Assembly: GCF_011516835.1 (NCBI RefSeq)
Contig: NZ_WOTB01000015.1
Span: 56,825 to 120,824, forward strand
Source: Acetobacter musti
Lineage (GTDB): Bacteria; Pseudomonadota; Alphaproteobacteria; Acetobacterales; Acetobacteraceae
DNA: 64,000 nt
Reading direction: 5' to 3'
Shown here: piece after piece, positions 36,984 to 46,655 of the stretch
Position numbering within the stretch: the stretch's first letter is position 1
How the letters are laid out: each line of letters opens with the position of its first letter
Notes under the pieces: generated by a model
Seen by the model: the letters and a program-made list of their open reading frames with translations, nothing else
What the model was told of the DNA's origin: nothing
Databases searched by the model: none
Made by a program: the position numbers and the translations under genes

Positions 36984-37052
36984 CGACTCTTTTGACAATG
37001 GCTATAATTCAGCCGGAGGCTGAGAGATCCGTCATTTCTGCATTAAAATCCG

Positions 37053-37853
37053 TTATGTTCGTTTCCGAACATCAGGTGCTGCAACGTGAAGTGCCACGCC
37101 GGCAGCCGACAATCTGTCGCAAATGGTGTCTGACGGGCGCCGGTCAGTGAAAAAAGCACTGACGTCAGCAATATTCCCTGCCCTGACCAGGGGTCGCCGG
37201 CCAAATTTCGTGTGGTCCGCCAGAAGAAAGACCTGACGGGAATTGTTCCGTATCAGTTCGGATGCCCTTACTTCATCAGAATCGAAATCGAGAAGTGTAC
37301 CATCCTCGTCGATGCCGCTGATTCCAATAACACCATAATCAGCGCGATACTGACTAAGCATGGCGAGCGAATCCGGCCCCAGTATGCCACCATCCCGCAT
37401 CCGCACGGTTCCGCCCGTTACCACAACGCGACACTCCTCCCCGCCTGCAAGGAGGGACGCCACATGCAGATTGTTCGTGATCACCTGAAGACCACGATGA
37501 CCGGAAAGAGACCGGGCGAACGCTTCGGTGGTGGTACCGATATTGACGAACAGGGACGCACCGTCAGGTATGGCCTCAGCGGCGCATCGCCCGATGGCGT
37601 CCTTATCCCGACGATTCAGAATCTGTCTCTGCGCGTAAGCGATATTCTCGACAGATGAAGGAGCACTGGCACCGCCATGGTGACGGATGACCTCACCTGC
37701 CGCATCAAGAACCCGGATATCACGCCGGATGGTCTGCACGGCGACGTCAAACATGCGGGCCAGATCGTCATTCGCAATGTAACCATGCTTGCGAACCGCC
37801 ACTGCGATCGCTCGCTGCCGGGGCAGCCCCGTAATCGCGCCCGGGCTGTTCAT
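37053..37853 (-). CDS. glpR: Glycerol-3-phosphate regulon repressor (DeoR family)
   Basis: A 266-residue DeoR-type regulator. N-terminal helix-turn-helix IANDDLARMFDVAVQTIRRDIRVLDAAGEVIRHHGG, then a sugar-phosphate effector domain (FVNIGTTTEAFARSL, FLLADHTKFGRRPLVRAGNI). Glycerol 3-phosphate should release it from its operators. The start MNSPGAITGLPRQR (37853) overlaps the recQ stop as ATGA, so it is translationally coupled to recQ; the longer frame lies in recQ. It precedes glpD. Confidence 0.9.
   Translation of the reverse strand: MNSPGAITGLPRQRAIAVAVRKHGYIANDDLARMFDVAVQTIRRDIRVLDAAGEVIRHHGGASAPSSVENIAYAQRQILNRRDKDAIGRCAAEAIPDGASLFVNIGTTTEAFARSLSGHRGLQVITNNLHVASLLAGGEECRVVVTGGTVRMRDGGILGPDSLAMLSQYRADYGVIGISGIDEDGTLLDFDSDEVRASELIRNNSRQVFLLADHTKFGRRPLVRAGNIADVSAFFTDRRPSDTICDRLSAAGVALHVAAPDVRKRT
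37055..37072 (-). promoter_or_regulatory. GlpR-type operator (perfect palindrome)
   Basis: ATGTTCGTTTCCGAACAT, two 7-base arms with a 4-base spacer, close to the E. coli GlpR operator (about ATGTTCGnnnnCGAACAT). It overlaps the last base of the glpR stop codon region and lies about 127 bases upstream of glpD, so it is well placed to repress glpD-glpF-glpK. Confidence 0.75.
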
Positions 37854-39769
37854 GCCGCGGAATGAAGACCGTCGAGAGTCTTTAAGACCGGCGTGCCGTA
37901 CCGCTCCAGCTTTGAGCCGCCGACACCTTTTATACGCCCCAGTTCGGCCAACGTGCCGGGACATTCAAGAGCAATATCCCGCAAGGTGGCGTCGTGGAAA
38001 ATAACATAGGGGGGGATTTCCTGTTCCCGTGCCTCATCGCGACGCCATTGCCTGAGAGCATCAAAACGGGCGCGTGCATCCTGAGAAAGATCTTCCGCAA
38101 CGGAACCTCCCTGCGCTCCCCGCGCGTTGCCAGTCTGCGCCTGGACGGCATCTTCCCGAAGGCGTACCTCCTCTTCGCCACGGAGAATAGGACGCGCGAC
38201 CTGCTCATTGAGCATCAACCCTCCGTGTTCGTTTCCCATCAGCAACGCTCCCCGGGCGATAAGCTGCCGAAGAACTCCGCGCCAGAAATTTTCGCTCTGG
38301 TCTTTTCCAATTCCCCAGACTGACAGCCGGTCATGACCGTTTCTGGTTGCGGCATCGGATATTTTACCGCGCAGAATACCGATGACGTACAACGCTCCGA
38401 AACGCTGTCCGGTCCGGTAAATCGCGGAAAGCAGCATACGGGCCGCTCTGGTGCCGTCGAATGTCGGCACCGGACTGCGGCAATTATCGCAATGACCACA
38501 CGGTTCATGCAGCGTCTCACCGAAACAGGCCAGGAGAGCCCGCGTTCGGCACGACGTCGTCTCGGTCAGCGCGATCATTGCTTCAAGCCGTGATCGCATG
38601 ACCCTTTTCTCGCTGTCAGGGGCGCCCGACTGATCTAGCCAATAACGGGCACGGGTCATGTCTTCGCCTCCGTAGAGAAGCAGGACATCCGATGGCAGAC
38701 CGTCCCTGCCGGCACGGCCGATCTGCTGATAATATGCTTCCGGCGATGACGGCATGTCGACATGAATCACTGCCCGCACATCCGGACGATCGATTCCCAT
38801 ACCGAAAGCGATAGTCGCCACCATGACAATCGGCTCGCCAGACCGGAAACGTAGCAGTGCAGCCCGTTTTTCAATTGGCGATAACCCAGCGTGGAAGGCA
38901 CAGGCAGGCCAGCCCCGTTCACGCAGGGACGCGGCAAGCCGTTCAGTGCGAATCCGCGAACCGCAATAGACGATGCAGGCTTCGTCTTTATGACGGCTGA
39001 GAGCATCTGCGACCTGTTTTGTCTCTCCGCCTTTTGGCCGGGCTGAAATAATCAGGTTGGGCCGGTGAAAGCTGGCCGAGAGCACGGCGGCATGACGCAT
39101 TGCCAGCGCCGTAAGTATGTCGTCCCGCGTCCGCGGATCCGCCGTTGCCGTCAGAGCAATGCGCGGAACATCTGGAAAATGCTGCGAAAGGCTTTCAAGC
39201 GCCCGATATTCCGGTCGGAATTCATGGCCCCAGGCAGAAATGCAATGCGCTTCATCAATCGCGATAACGGAGATCGCCAGACGCGACAGACGATCGAGAG
39301 TGCCAGGGGACAGCAGTCTTTCCGGGGACACATAGAGAATGTCGATCTGACCCGCGCCGAGCTCCGCCCTTATCCGGGACGCCTCGTCGACATCGAGTTC
39401 AGAATGCAGGGCCGCAGCGTTAACCCCGAGTTGCCTCAGCGCTGCGACCTGATCGTCCATCAAAGCGATAAGTGGTGAAACAACCAGCCCCATGCCCGGC
39501 CTGCACAGGGCGGGAATCTGGTAACAGACACTTTTTCCGCCACCGGTTGGCATCAGAACCAGTGTATCTTCGCCTGCCATTACCCGGTCGACGGCCTGCT
39601 CCTGTAAGCCGCGAAATGCCGGAAAGCCGAAAACACGACCGAGAACCTCGAGCGGTGTCATTCCGACGAACCGGTCCCGGCCACGGGCCGGCCGTGTTTC
39701 AGCTGTCCCGGTGACAGCCGGTTCTGCGGAAAATTCTACATTTGGCACGAAAACGTCAGGGCGAGACAA
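37850..39769 (-). CDS. recQ: ATP-dependent DNA helicase RecQ
   Basis: A 639-residue SF2 helicase: PTGGGKSVCYQIPALCRPG (motif I), AIDEAHCISAWGHEFRP (DEAH box), LTATADPRTRDDIL, the RQC zinc-binding/winged-helix domain, with Cys ligands in CRTRALLACFGE and HCDNC, and a C-terminal HRDC-like domain (ARARFDALRQWRRDEAREQEIPPYVIF). It unwinds DNA 3' to 5' in recombination repair. It overlaps the upstream OmpA-like gene by 14 bases and glpR downstream by 4. Confidence 0.94.
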   Translation of the reverse strand: MSRPDVFVPNVEFSAEPAVTGTAETRPARGRDRFVGMTPLEVLGRVFGFPAFRGLQEQAVDRVMAGEDTLVLMPTGGGKSVCYQIPALCRPGMGLVVSPLIALMDDQVAALRQLGVNAAALHSELDVDEASRIRAELGAGQIDILYVSPERLLSPGTLDRLSRLAISVIAIDEAHCISAWGHEFRPEYRALESLSQHFPDVPRIALTATADPRTRDDILTALAMRHAAVLSASFHRPNLIISARPKGGETKQVADALSRHKDEACIVYCGSRIRTERLAASLRERGWPACAFHAGLSPIEKRAALLRFRSGEPIVMVATIAFGMGIDRPDVRAVIHVDMPSSPEAYYQQIGRAGRDGLPSDVLLLYGGEDMTRARYWLDQSGAPDSEKRVMRSRLEAMIALTETTSCRTRALLACFGETLHEPCGHCDNCRSPVPTFDGTRAARMLLSAIYRTGQRFGALYVIGILRGKISDAATRNGHDRLSVWGIGKDQSENFWRGVLRQLIARGALLMGNEHGGLMLNEQVARPILRGEEEVRLREDAVQAQTGNARGAQGGSVAEDLSQDARARFDALRQWRRDEAREQEIPPYVIFHDATLRDIALECPGTLAELGRIKGVGGSKLERYGTPVLKTLDGLHSAA

Positions 39770-40130
39770 GTTCTATTTCGACCCGGCGGGAGCCAACCAC
39801 GCCGTCGGCATTTGAGGGCGGCCGCGGCTTCTGCACGATCCGGTTAGCCGGAACACCGTCAGCGATCAGTTCCTGAGCCACAACTTTGGCACGATCGATG
39901 GCCAGCAGTTCATCAGCTGACAAATCTTTTCCGCTTCGGGCATAACCTTCGACCTCGACGGTCATGCCTGGTCTCTTCGCAGACCACGATGCGGCTTCGG
40001 AGACGACATTTCTGGCTGAATCGTCGAGTGCGGTCGAACCTGACCCGAAAAATACGACATATTGTCTGCCTGGACCCGTCGCACAGCCGGCGAGGAAGCA
40101 AAGGCCAACGGCAGGAAGCAGGCGGCGCAT
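39756..40130 (-). CDS. OmpA-like peptidoglycan-associated lipoprotein
   Basis: A 124-residue protein with a lipobox LAGC (about residues 13-16 after MRRLLPAVGLCF) and one OmpA-like domain: YVVFFGSGSTALDDSARNVV, TVEVEGYARSGKDLSADELLAIDRAKVVAQELIADG and SRRVEIELV. It is shorter than Pal. It probably anchors the outer membrane to peptidoglycan. ATG 40130 is chosen as it gives a proper signal peptide. The stop overlaps recQ by 14 bases. Confidence 0.85.
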   Translation of the reverse strand: MRRLLPAVGLCFLAGCATGPGRQYVVFFGSGSTALDDSARNVVSEAASWSAKRPGMTVEVEGYARSGKDLSADELLAIDRAKVVAQELIADGVPANRIVQKPRPPSNADGVVGSRRVEIELVSP

Positions 40131-40264
40131 AGGAAACTCCGGAAAATGAAATTCTTGTCTTTGCCCGCTCACATCACAGGCAGAGATTCATGGATATTTT
40201 GGTGCCTGCACAAGCGCGCCACGTCAACAAAACACTCAGCACCGAAAACGCTCGATCCAGTACT

Positions 40265-41998
40265 TTATGCGGTCGCCGCAGTGGCTCTGCCGCCTGCGAT
40301 CCGCCAGATCCGGTCCAGCTTTTCTACGCCCGTCAGACGATGAGCGATCAGCAGGACAGTGCGATGGCTTGCGACTGCATTCAGTGTTCTGAAAAACTCC
40401 TGTTCTGTCTGTGCATCAAGCCCCGTCGCAGGCTCATCAAGAACGAGAATGGGCGCATCCGAAAGAAGCGTACGCGCAAGGGCGATACGCCTCCCCTGCC
40501 CGCCTGAGACTTTGACGCCTCCTTCTCCGAGCCATGTATCAAGTTGTTCCGGCAGGCTTTTGACAAAATCACCGACAGCGGCTTCATCAAGCGCACGCCA
40601 GAGGGCATCTTCCGACGCCTGCGGAGCCCCAAGAAGCAGGTTGTTCCGAATTGTGTCGTCAAACAGATGCGTCGCCTGCGACAGCCATGCGATTTTTCTG
40701 CGCAACCATGTGTCCGGGAGTGCCGCAATGTCGACACCGCCCAGAGTAATACGGCCATTCTGAGGGAACGTAGCTTTCAGGAGCAAAGCGGCGACCGTGG
40801 ATTTTCCGGCACCGGATGAACCGAGAAGCGCAATTCTTGTACCAGCCAGGATATCGAGAGAAAAATTCTGAAGCACGAATGGCCGGTCCGGTTGCCAGCG
40901 AAAATCGACATTTTCGAAACGGATATCGAAATCAGCCGGCATCGTGGTGGCCTGAGTTACAGGCTTCGTTGCGATCGTTCGCTTTTCTGCAATACCCACA
41001 ACACGACGTGCCGCAGCGCCCATATTACCGGCCAGCATTCCGGCGCGCGTAAGCCCTGATACGCTCTCAAAAGCAGCCAGTGTGAGAAACAGCGCCCCTA
41101 TACCCTGAACCACCGGAATGCGGGCAAAACCCACACCGGCTATTGCGGCAAGCACGAGAAAAATCGCGGCTTGCGTAAAAAACTGCGACATGGCGCCGAC
41201 ATAAGCCAGGAAGGAGGAAAGCTGGGCCTGCCGTCTGAGCAAAGCATCATTGTCCTGGGCGATCCGGTCCAGCATGCGTCTGCTGGCCCCGAAGGCCCTG
41301 ATTTCACGCATGCCAGTGACCAGATCGAGAACGCCCACACGCAGCCTTGCCTGAGCCCTGTTCAGAGCGCCGCCCTCTTTCCGGCTCAGGCGCGCCGCCG
41401 CGAGAGGAGCAACAAAAGCTGAGGCAGCAAACAGCACACCGACAAGCACTGCGAGCAAAGGGTTTACGGTCGATAAAACAACCAGAAGAACGGGGAACGT
41501 TATGCAGGCGCCGGCAAGCGGCAGAAGGATCCGGAGGTAAAGCCCGTCGAGCACCTCCACATCAGACACAAGGCGGGAAAGCAGATCACCGGCCTTACGA
41601 AATCCCAGACCGGCGGCTGCCCCTTCGGCAAGGGACCGGAAAAACCAGACACGAAGTGTAGCAAGAGCCCGGAACATCGCATCGTGGGCGAAAAGTCGCT
41701 CTCCGTATCGCAGACCGACCCGACTGACACCGAGAATGCGCAGAGAGGCCGTCGTGACCACCACGACGCCGAGTGCCGCCCCGGCAAACCGCAGCCCGGC
41801 GCTGCTCATCAGGGCCAGCCCGGCAAGAACGGCGAGCAGGGAGAGACCCAGACCGACGGCGAGGCGTGCGGCATGAGGACGCCAGACTTCAATAATACGC
41901 AGAAGCGCAGCCCGGTCGGCGTTTTCATTTTTGCGGCGGCGATCTTCCGGAGAGCCGGCCCCTGACTCACTCACAGGCTGAAATCCTCTGCTGACCAC
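40265..41998 (-). CDS. cydC: Thiol-reductant ABC exporter subunit CydC
   Basis: A 577-residue half-transporter: six-helix membrane domain (residues about 40-310), then an ABC domain with LLGSSGAGKSTVAALLLK (Walker A), LSQATHLFDDTIRNNLLLG, KVSGGQGRRIALARTLLSDAPILVLDEPATGLD. CydDC exports cysteine or glutathione to the periplasm and is needed to assemble cytochrome bd oxidase. A GTG at 41998 starts it 6 bases after the cydD stop. No cydAB genes are in the window. Confidence 0.9.
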   Translation of the reverse strand: MVSRGFQPVSESGAGSPEDRRRKNENADRAALLRIIEVWRPHAARLAVGLGLSLLAVLAGLALMSSAGLRFAGAALGVVVVTTASLRILGVSRVGLRYGERLFAHDAMFRALATLRVWFFRSLAEGAAAGLGFRKAGDLLSRLVSDVEVLDGLYLRILLPLAGACITFPVLLVVLSTVNPLLAVLVGVLFAASAFVAPLAAARLSRKEGGALNRAQARLRVGVLDLVTGMREIRAFGASRRMLDRIAQDNDALLRRQAQLSSFLAYVGAMSQFFTQAAIFLVLAAIAGVGFARIPVVQGIGALFLTLAAFESVSGLTRAGMLAGNMGAAARRVVGIAEKRTIATKPVTQATTMPADFDIRFENVDFRWQPDRPFVLQNFSLDILAGTRIALLGSSGAGKSTVAALLLKATFPQNGRITLGGVDIAALPDTWLRRKIAWLSQATHLFDDTIRNNLLLGAPQASEDALWRALDEAAVGDFVKSLPEQLDTWLGEGGVKVSGGQGRRIALARTLLSDAPILVLDEPATGLDAQTEQEFFRTLNAVASHRTVLLIAHRLTGVEKLDRIWRIAGGRATAATA

Positions 41999-42004
41999 AT
42001 TCGT

Positions 42005-43732
42005 TCACGCTGCTCCCTGCCGGGCTGCCACGCGACCATGCACCAGATCGACGCGACGTCCGTTGAACATATGAACAGCGGTCGAGTGACTTGCGAGGAT
42101 GACCGTGCGTTTCAGGGCCAGCCGTTTCAGACTTTCGAAAACATCCGCCTCCGTGACCGGGTCGAGATAAGCCGTGGGTTCGTCAAGCAGCAGGATCGGA
42201 GCGTTCTTGAGATAAGCGCGGGCAATCGCGATACGCTGTGCCTGACCGCCGGAGAGGCCAAATCCTCCTTCGCCGATGACGGTTTCCAGCCCATCCGGCA
42301 GATCCGCCAGAAAGCGATCGACCGAGGAAGAACGCAGAGCTGAGGACACTTCCTCTTCCGTCGCATCCGGTCTGGCAAACATGATATTCTCTCTCAGTGT
42401 GCCTGCGAACAGAACCGGACGCTGACCGATCCATGACGTCATTCTGGCGAGAGCGTCTGGCACGATCGCCTGCATATCCGCACCGTTGAATGTGATGCGT
42501 CCGCTGTCAGGCCGGATAAAGCCCAGCAACAGTTCCATAATGGTTGATTTGCCCGCGCCTGATGGACCGGCCAGTACTGTGGTCTCGCCGGCCGGGGCGA
42601 CAAAAGATACGTGATCCAGCGCGGCGCCCCGTGATGCATCCCAGGTGAAACACACATCTTCGAATGCGATCGTTACACCGTGAGCTTCAACAGTGCGAAC
42701 GGGGTGGCTCTCTGCTTCAGGCTGTGGTTCAGGAAGAGCCAGAATCTCCGTGGCGGCTCCCTGAGCCAGCGCCCGATCCTGATAGGCAAGAGCCAGTCCC
42801 CGGAAAGGAGCAAAAAATTCCGGAACGACAAGCAGTGCGAAAAGGCTGTCTGTTACGACCTTCAACAGATACTGGCGATCTGGATCACTCGCTGCCGCGA
42901 GCGCATGTTTTCCGTCAGACAGCGCGATTGCGATCAGCGCGATGATCATGGCGCAATCAATGGACGCTGATGAGAGAAACGCCACCCGCAGAATTTTCAT
43001 TGTCCGGACCCGGAGGTCATCAGCCGCGGTCGCGAGACGTGAGGCTTCTTCATCCGCGCGTCCTGAAAGAACAATCGTCGCGATACCGCGAATGCGGTCC
43101 AGAAAACGGGCCTGAAGACGGGTCATTGCAAGAAACTGGTTACGGGACGCGACAGCAGCGCCGATACCAAACACAGCCTGGGCTACCGGAACGGCGGCAC
43201 CACAAAGTCCCAGGATCAGAGCTGCTCGCGGCTGCACCCAGAGAACTGACAGGAAAAGGCAGGCAGGCGCTCCAACCCACAGGACAGAAGCGGGCGCCCA
43301 TCGCGAAAAATATCCGTCCAGTGCTTCAATGCGGTCAACGGCCAGAGCAGCCAGAGCGCCACTATGTGTTTGCTGAAGAACAGCCGGACCGGCACCAATA
43401 ATCGAGGACAGCACTTCACCGCGCAGCCTGCGACGTGCAGCACGTCCGGCCGTGGCCGCTGAAATTTCACTGGCCGCGTTGACCGCCAGCCGGATCATCG
43501 AGAAGCCGGCGAAACCGGCAAATGGCCATATGGGCTCATTGCCCGACGCTACGCCCGACACAGGGAGCAGCGTTGTCAGGGCCGGTCCAAGAATATTGGC
43601 GATACACCAGATCTGCGCGACAGCAAGCAGACTCGATATCACACCCAGGATGATCGACGGCCGGGCCATGCGCAGGCCAAGGCGCGCCTGCGCACGGGTC
43701 CATGCCCGGATCGCCGCCTTGCTCTCGTTCAT
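42005..43732 (-). CDS. cydD: Thiol-reductant ABC exporter subunit CydD
   Basis: A 575-residue half-transporter: membrane domain with about six helices, then VLAGPSGAGKSTIMELLLGF (Walker A), GQRPVLFAGTLRENIMFA (Q-loop) and FGLSGGQAQRIAIARAYLKNAPILLLDEPTAYLD. The first gene of the cydDC pair and the heterodimer partner of CydC. N-terminus ESKAAIRAWTRAQARLGLRM is amphipathic. Its upstream neighbour, the histidine kinase, is in the same direction but unrelated. Confidence 0.9.
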   Translation of the reverse strand: MNESKAAIRAWTRAQARLGLRMARPSIILGVISSLLAVAQIWCIANILGPALTTLLPVSGVASGNEPIWPFAGFAGFSMIRLAVNAASEISAATAGRAARRRLRGEVLSSIIGAGPAVLQQTHSGALAALAVDRIEALDGYFSRWAPASVLWVGAPACLFLSVLWVQPRAALILGLCGAAVPVAQAVFGIGAAVASRNQFLAMTRLQARFLDRIRGIATIVLSGRADEEASRLATAADDLRVRTMKILRVAFLSSASIDCAMIIALIAIALSDGKHALAAASDPDRQYLLKVVTDSLFALLVVPEFFAPFRGLALAYQDRALAQGAATEILALPEPQPEAESHPVRTVEAHGVTIAFEDVCFTWDASRGAALDHVSFVAPAGETTVLAGPSGAGKSTIMELLLGFIRPDSGRITFNGADMQAIVPDALARMTSWIGQRPVLFAGTLRENIMFARPDATEEEVSSALRSSSVDRFLADLPDGLETVIGEGGFGLSGGQAQRIAIARAYLKNAPILLLDEPTAYLDPVTEADVFESLKRLALKRTVILASHSTAVHMFNGRRVDLVHGRVAARQGAA

Positions 43733-43828
43733 GTGTCCTTTATATCGGAGACAGGTCTGCCGAAACAGAGCTTATTAAGTGATGCTGCATCCATCGGAGG
43801 TCACCCGATGCAGAACAGCCATCCTGTT

Positions 43829-45637
43829 TTATCGTGGCTGCGTATGACCGGCCCGTTGAGGCATGGACCCCTGGGACACCTGCGCAGGCCATTCAACGAC
43901 GAAACGCGTTCCGTTTCTTTCCTCGACATGCAACCGGGCTGATATCTGTCGCGCGAGCCCCCGGATAAGCTGCAGACCTATGCCCTCGCGGTCCTCCTTA
44001 TCAGAGGATGCTGACAGGCCGATTCCGTCGTCTGATATGACCAGAATGACAGAATCTTTTTCCCGTGCCATCGAAATAGAAATTGTTCCGTGACGGTCAC
44101 CCGGGAACGCAAATTTAAGTGCGTTCGAAACTACTTCAGATACAATCAGAGCTATTGGTGTGGCCTGATCCGGCGCCATCATCACGTCACCTGCATCCAC
44201 ATGCATTGTAACCCGTGACTGCACGTCATGCCCGGCTGCGGTCAGCAACTGCACACTGAGTTCGTCTAGAAAGCTGTTCATATTGAGGCTTTCGAGTTCG
44301 CCTTCGACATAAAGATGGCGATGCAGCGTTTCCAGTGTTCTGACTCTGTCCCGGGCCAGCATGAACTCCACGCGAACGTCATCGTCCCCGATACGGTTGC
44401 CTTGCAGGCTGAGCAGTGATGCGACGATCTGAAGATTGTTTTTTACGCGGTGATGAATTTCTCCCAGAAGAGTTTTCTGATGTTCCAGCGCTTTGCGGAG
44501 CTCCTGTTCCCGTCTTACAAGACGGCGCGTCGCGGTTCCGAAAGCCCAGGCGAGCCTGCGATACTCCTGCGGCGCGGCAAGGCTGACGGATGCGTCAAAC
44601 ACACCCGAACGCTCCCATTCCTGAACGGCCTCCGTGAGGCGCCTCAGTGGAAAAATGACGAGCCGATGGCCTGCGATCATCACTCCGGCCAGACCGGCAA
44701 GCAGGAGCGCGAGGACCATGCCGATCCAGACGCCCAGCGCCCACATTGTCCGCGTTTCCTGCGGCAGACGGGTTGCCTCGACAATAACGCTGACCATGCC
44801 GCCGGCCGGTCCATATGCGAAAAATAGCCCCGACACCTGAAGTGTGGCTCTGCCAAGCATATCCTCAGCGCCCCGCTGGGTCAGTCTGCGAACGATCGTG
44901 GCATCGGGCGGCGTCCATCCGCAATCCGGACACAGAGAAACGAGTTTTCCGCCGGGAAAAAGAAACCAGGCTTTTGCATTACTTGTGAGACGTGGTGCTG
45001 TCCCATCGCCTGGAGGCGGAAAACCTTCGGCTTCAACGGCAGTCTGATCCAGCGGCTCGATTGCGATAAGAAAATTCTGCCTGCTCTCTTTATCCGAAGA
45101 CACAACAGGGAGCGGAACCCTCACAGTCAGATAAGGGCGTCCCTTATCAACCCAGACAGAGGCCGCCTTCCCGCCGGGAGTAAATGAACGGGCTCCTTCC
45201 TCACAGGCCTCGAATGAGCCGGAGGTCGTCGTCAGCTGGTGCGCGATCGTTCCGCGATCATCAATAACCGCCAGAAGACAGTAACGCATGCCGCTCGCCG
45301 ACTGCGCAAGCTGCAATAGCCGTCTGGCGGATTCGTCATCCACCATCGACTCGCTGAGCGTATTCAGCATTGCCGTCGTACGCTCTGCATCGTGTCTGAG
45401 ATGCCGGTCTATTTCCCCCACAGCAATTTCACTGCGTCGCTCACTGCTGCGGGAGAGATTTCCGTAATCTTGCCAGATCAGAACTGTTCCGAGCACGGCC
45501 ACCGGCAACACGGACCCGATTATAATGGTTGCCATCCGGGCTCGGACCGAGTCGAACAGCCGGGCAAAACGAAAAACGAGACGCAGCCTGAGACTCCGAC
45601 GTCGCTGCGCGGTTTGTTCGCCCGAAACCACTTTCAT
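43829..45637 (-). CDS. Membrane histidine kinase (HisKA_2/HWE-type), stress-response locus
   Basis: A sensor kinase of about 600 residues. Helix 1 (MATIIIGSVLPVAVLGTVLIW), a periplasmic sensor domain (about 55-290) with a CxxC pair (LCPDCGW), helix 2 (WIGMVLALLLAGLAGVMI), a HAMP-like segment, then the HisKA_2 H-box LLGEIHHRVKNNLQIVASLLSLQG and a HATPase domain (SEVVSNALKFAF, ISDDGIGL). Kinases of this class phosphorylate PhyR. It is beside nepR and the sigma factors, so likely controls that switch. The ATG at 45637 is preferred; 45682 is possible. Confidence 0.85.
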   Translation of the reverse strand: MKVVSGEQTAQRRRSLRLRLVFRFARLFDSVRARMATIIIGSVLPVAVLGTVLIWQDYGNLSRSSERRSEIAVGEIDRHLRHDAERTTAMLNTLSESMVDDESARRLLQLAQSASGMRYCLLAVIDDRGTIAHQLTTTSGSFEACEEGARSFTPGGKAASVWVDKGRPYLTVRVPLPVVSSDKESRQNFLIAIEPLDQTAVEAEGFPPPGDGTAPRLTSNAKAWFLFPGGKLVSLCPDCGWTPPDATIVRRLTQRGAEDMLGRATLQVSGLFFAYGPAGGMVSVIVEATRLPQETRTMWALGVWIGMVLALLLAGLAGVMIAGHRLVIFPLRRLTEAVQEWERSGVFDASVSLAAPQEYRRLAWAFGTATRRLVRREQELRKALEHQKTLLGEIHHRVKNNLQIVASLLSLQGNRIGDDDVRVEFMLARDRVRTLETLHRHLYVEGELESLNMNSFLDELSVQLLTAAGHDVQSRVTMHVDAGDVMMAPDQATPIALIVSEVVSNALKFAFPGDRHGTISISMAREKDSVILVISDDGIGLSASSDKEDREGIGLQLIRGLARQISARLHVEERNGTRFVVEWPAQVSQGSMPQRAGHTQPR

Positions 45638-45794
45638 GACACACAAACCACCTCTGGTGCCGGGAACTCTTTTCGAATTCATAACGGTCCGGGAAAACGG
45701 AGCGCCAGCACACCGAATAAGCTTTTCATCGAAACAGAAGACACCGCCGATACGAGTTATCCGGAAAAGTCCGGAATTCGCACGGCAACAGACA

Positions 45795-46031
45795 TCACGC
45801 GTCTTTGTCTTCTTCGATAATTTTCAGCAGTTCCTCAGGAATAGGTTCTTTTGTTACATCATCGAAAAGCTGGTGCAACCCGCGCCGAAGCCATATCTCG
45901 AAGGCATCGTCCCCTTTTTTCCTGCTTTTCCTGGCAGTTACGGACTTTTCGTCCCTGGCCGACATCGACAACCATCCCGGCAAATGTTCTAAGGACTCCG
46001 GGCGCGATGCCAGGAAAGAATGGACTACCAT
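45795..46031 (-). CDS. nepR: Anti-sigma factor NepR
   Basis: A 78-residue protein (or 56 from the ATG at 45965) with the NepR core FEIWLRRGLHQLFDDVTKEP, then IPEELLKIIEE, matching the conserved WL...L...YD.v..EPIP.ll pattern. NepR binds EcfG sigma factors until phosphorylated PhyR takes it away. It lies between a sigma factor gene upstream and the kinase downstream, as in many alphaproteobacterial stress loci. The long start has a weak ribosome-binding site; start uncertain. Confidence 0.9.
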   Translation of the reverse strand: MVVHSFLASRPESLEHLPGWLSMSARDEKSVTARKSRKKGDDAFEIWLRRGLHQLFDDVTKEPIPEELLKIIEEDKDA

Positions 46032-46070
46032 ACCATACCCCGGCTTAAAATTTTATCCTCTGGACCCTAC

Positions 46071-46655
46071 TCAGCCATGCAGTCCGTCAGCCCGCACTGC
46101 ACCACTCAGCATCTGGCGACGACTGACTTCATCACGAAGAGCGGAAGCACGTTGCCGCAGGCCATCATTTTCAGGAAGATCGCCTGTCATCCATGCTTCA
46201 AGCTGACGACGCGCCCGGAATACGCGGCTTTTAGCAGTCCCGACGGCGCAACCCGTTGCTTCTGCCAGATCCTGGTAGCTCATCCCCTGCAGTACAACAA
46301 GAACAAGCGCTTCCCGCTGATCGTCCGGAAGCCGTGCCAGAGCATAGCCGAGATCTTTAACTGCCAGCCGGTCCTCATGATCTGCCTTACTGGACAGAAG
46401 TTCACCCGGCACATCATCAATATCGACCGTCGCACGCTGTTTACGGAGATCGGAGATAAACCGGTTCCGGAGAATACGGTGCATCCAGGCAGCAAAATTC
46501 GTTCCGGGGATAAAGCTGTCACGCGCATTCAGAGCGTTGCAGACCGCATCTTGGACCAGATCCTCAGCCTGTGCACGATTACGGGTCAGCGCGAGCGCCT
46601 GGACACGAAGCTTCGGCAGAATGGAAACGATCTGGGTGTGAAATGTGTCAGCCAT
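46071..46655 (-). CDS. ECF sigma factor, second copy of the stress locus
   Basis: A 194-residue ECF sigma factor with region 2 (AEDLVQDAVCNALNARDSF, AWMHRILRNRFISDLRKQRA) and region 4 (LPDDQREALVLVVLQGMSYQDLAEATG, VGTAKSRVFRARRQLEAWM). It resembles EcfG-type factors but differs in region 2 and linker from the one at 46822. It lies next to nepR, 40 bases upstream, so it may be the direct NepR target. The two are paralogues, not copies. Confidence 0.88.
   Translation of the reverse strand: MADTFHTQIVSILPKLRVQALALTRNRAQAEDLVQDAVCNALNARDSFIPGTNFAAWMHRILRNRFISDLRKQRATVDIDDVPGELLSSKADHEDRLAVKDLGYALARLPDDQREALVLVVLQGMSYQDLAEATGCAVGTAKSRVFRARRQLEAWMTGDLPENDGLRQRASALRDEVSRRQMLSGAVRADGLHG

Noticed and set aside
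36990..37008. TTGACA and TATAAT on the plus strand near glpD
   Set aside because: The two hexamers are only a few bases apart rather than about 17, and no gene follows on the plus strand.
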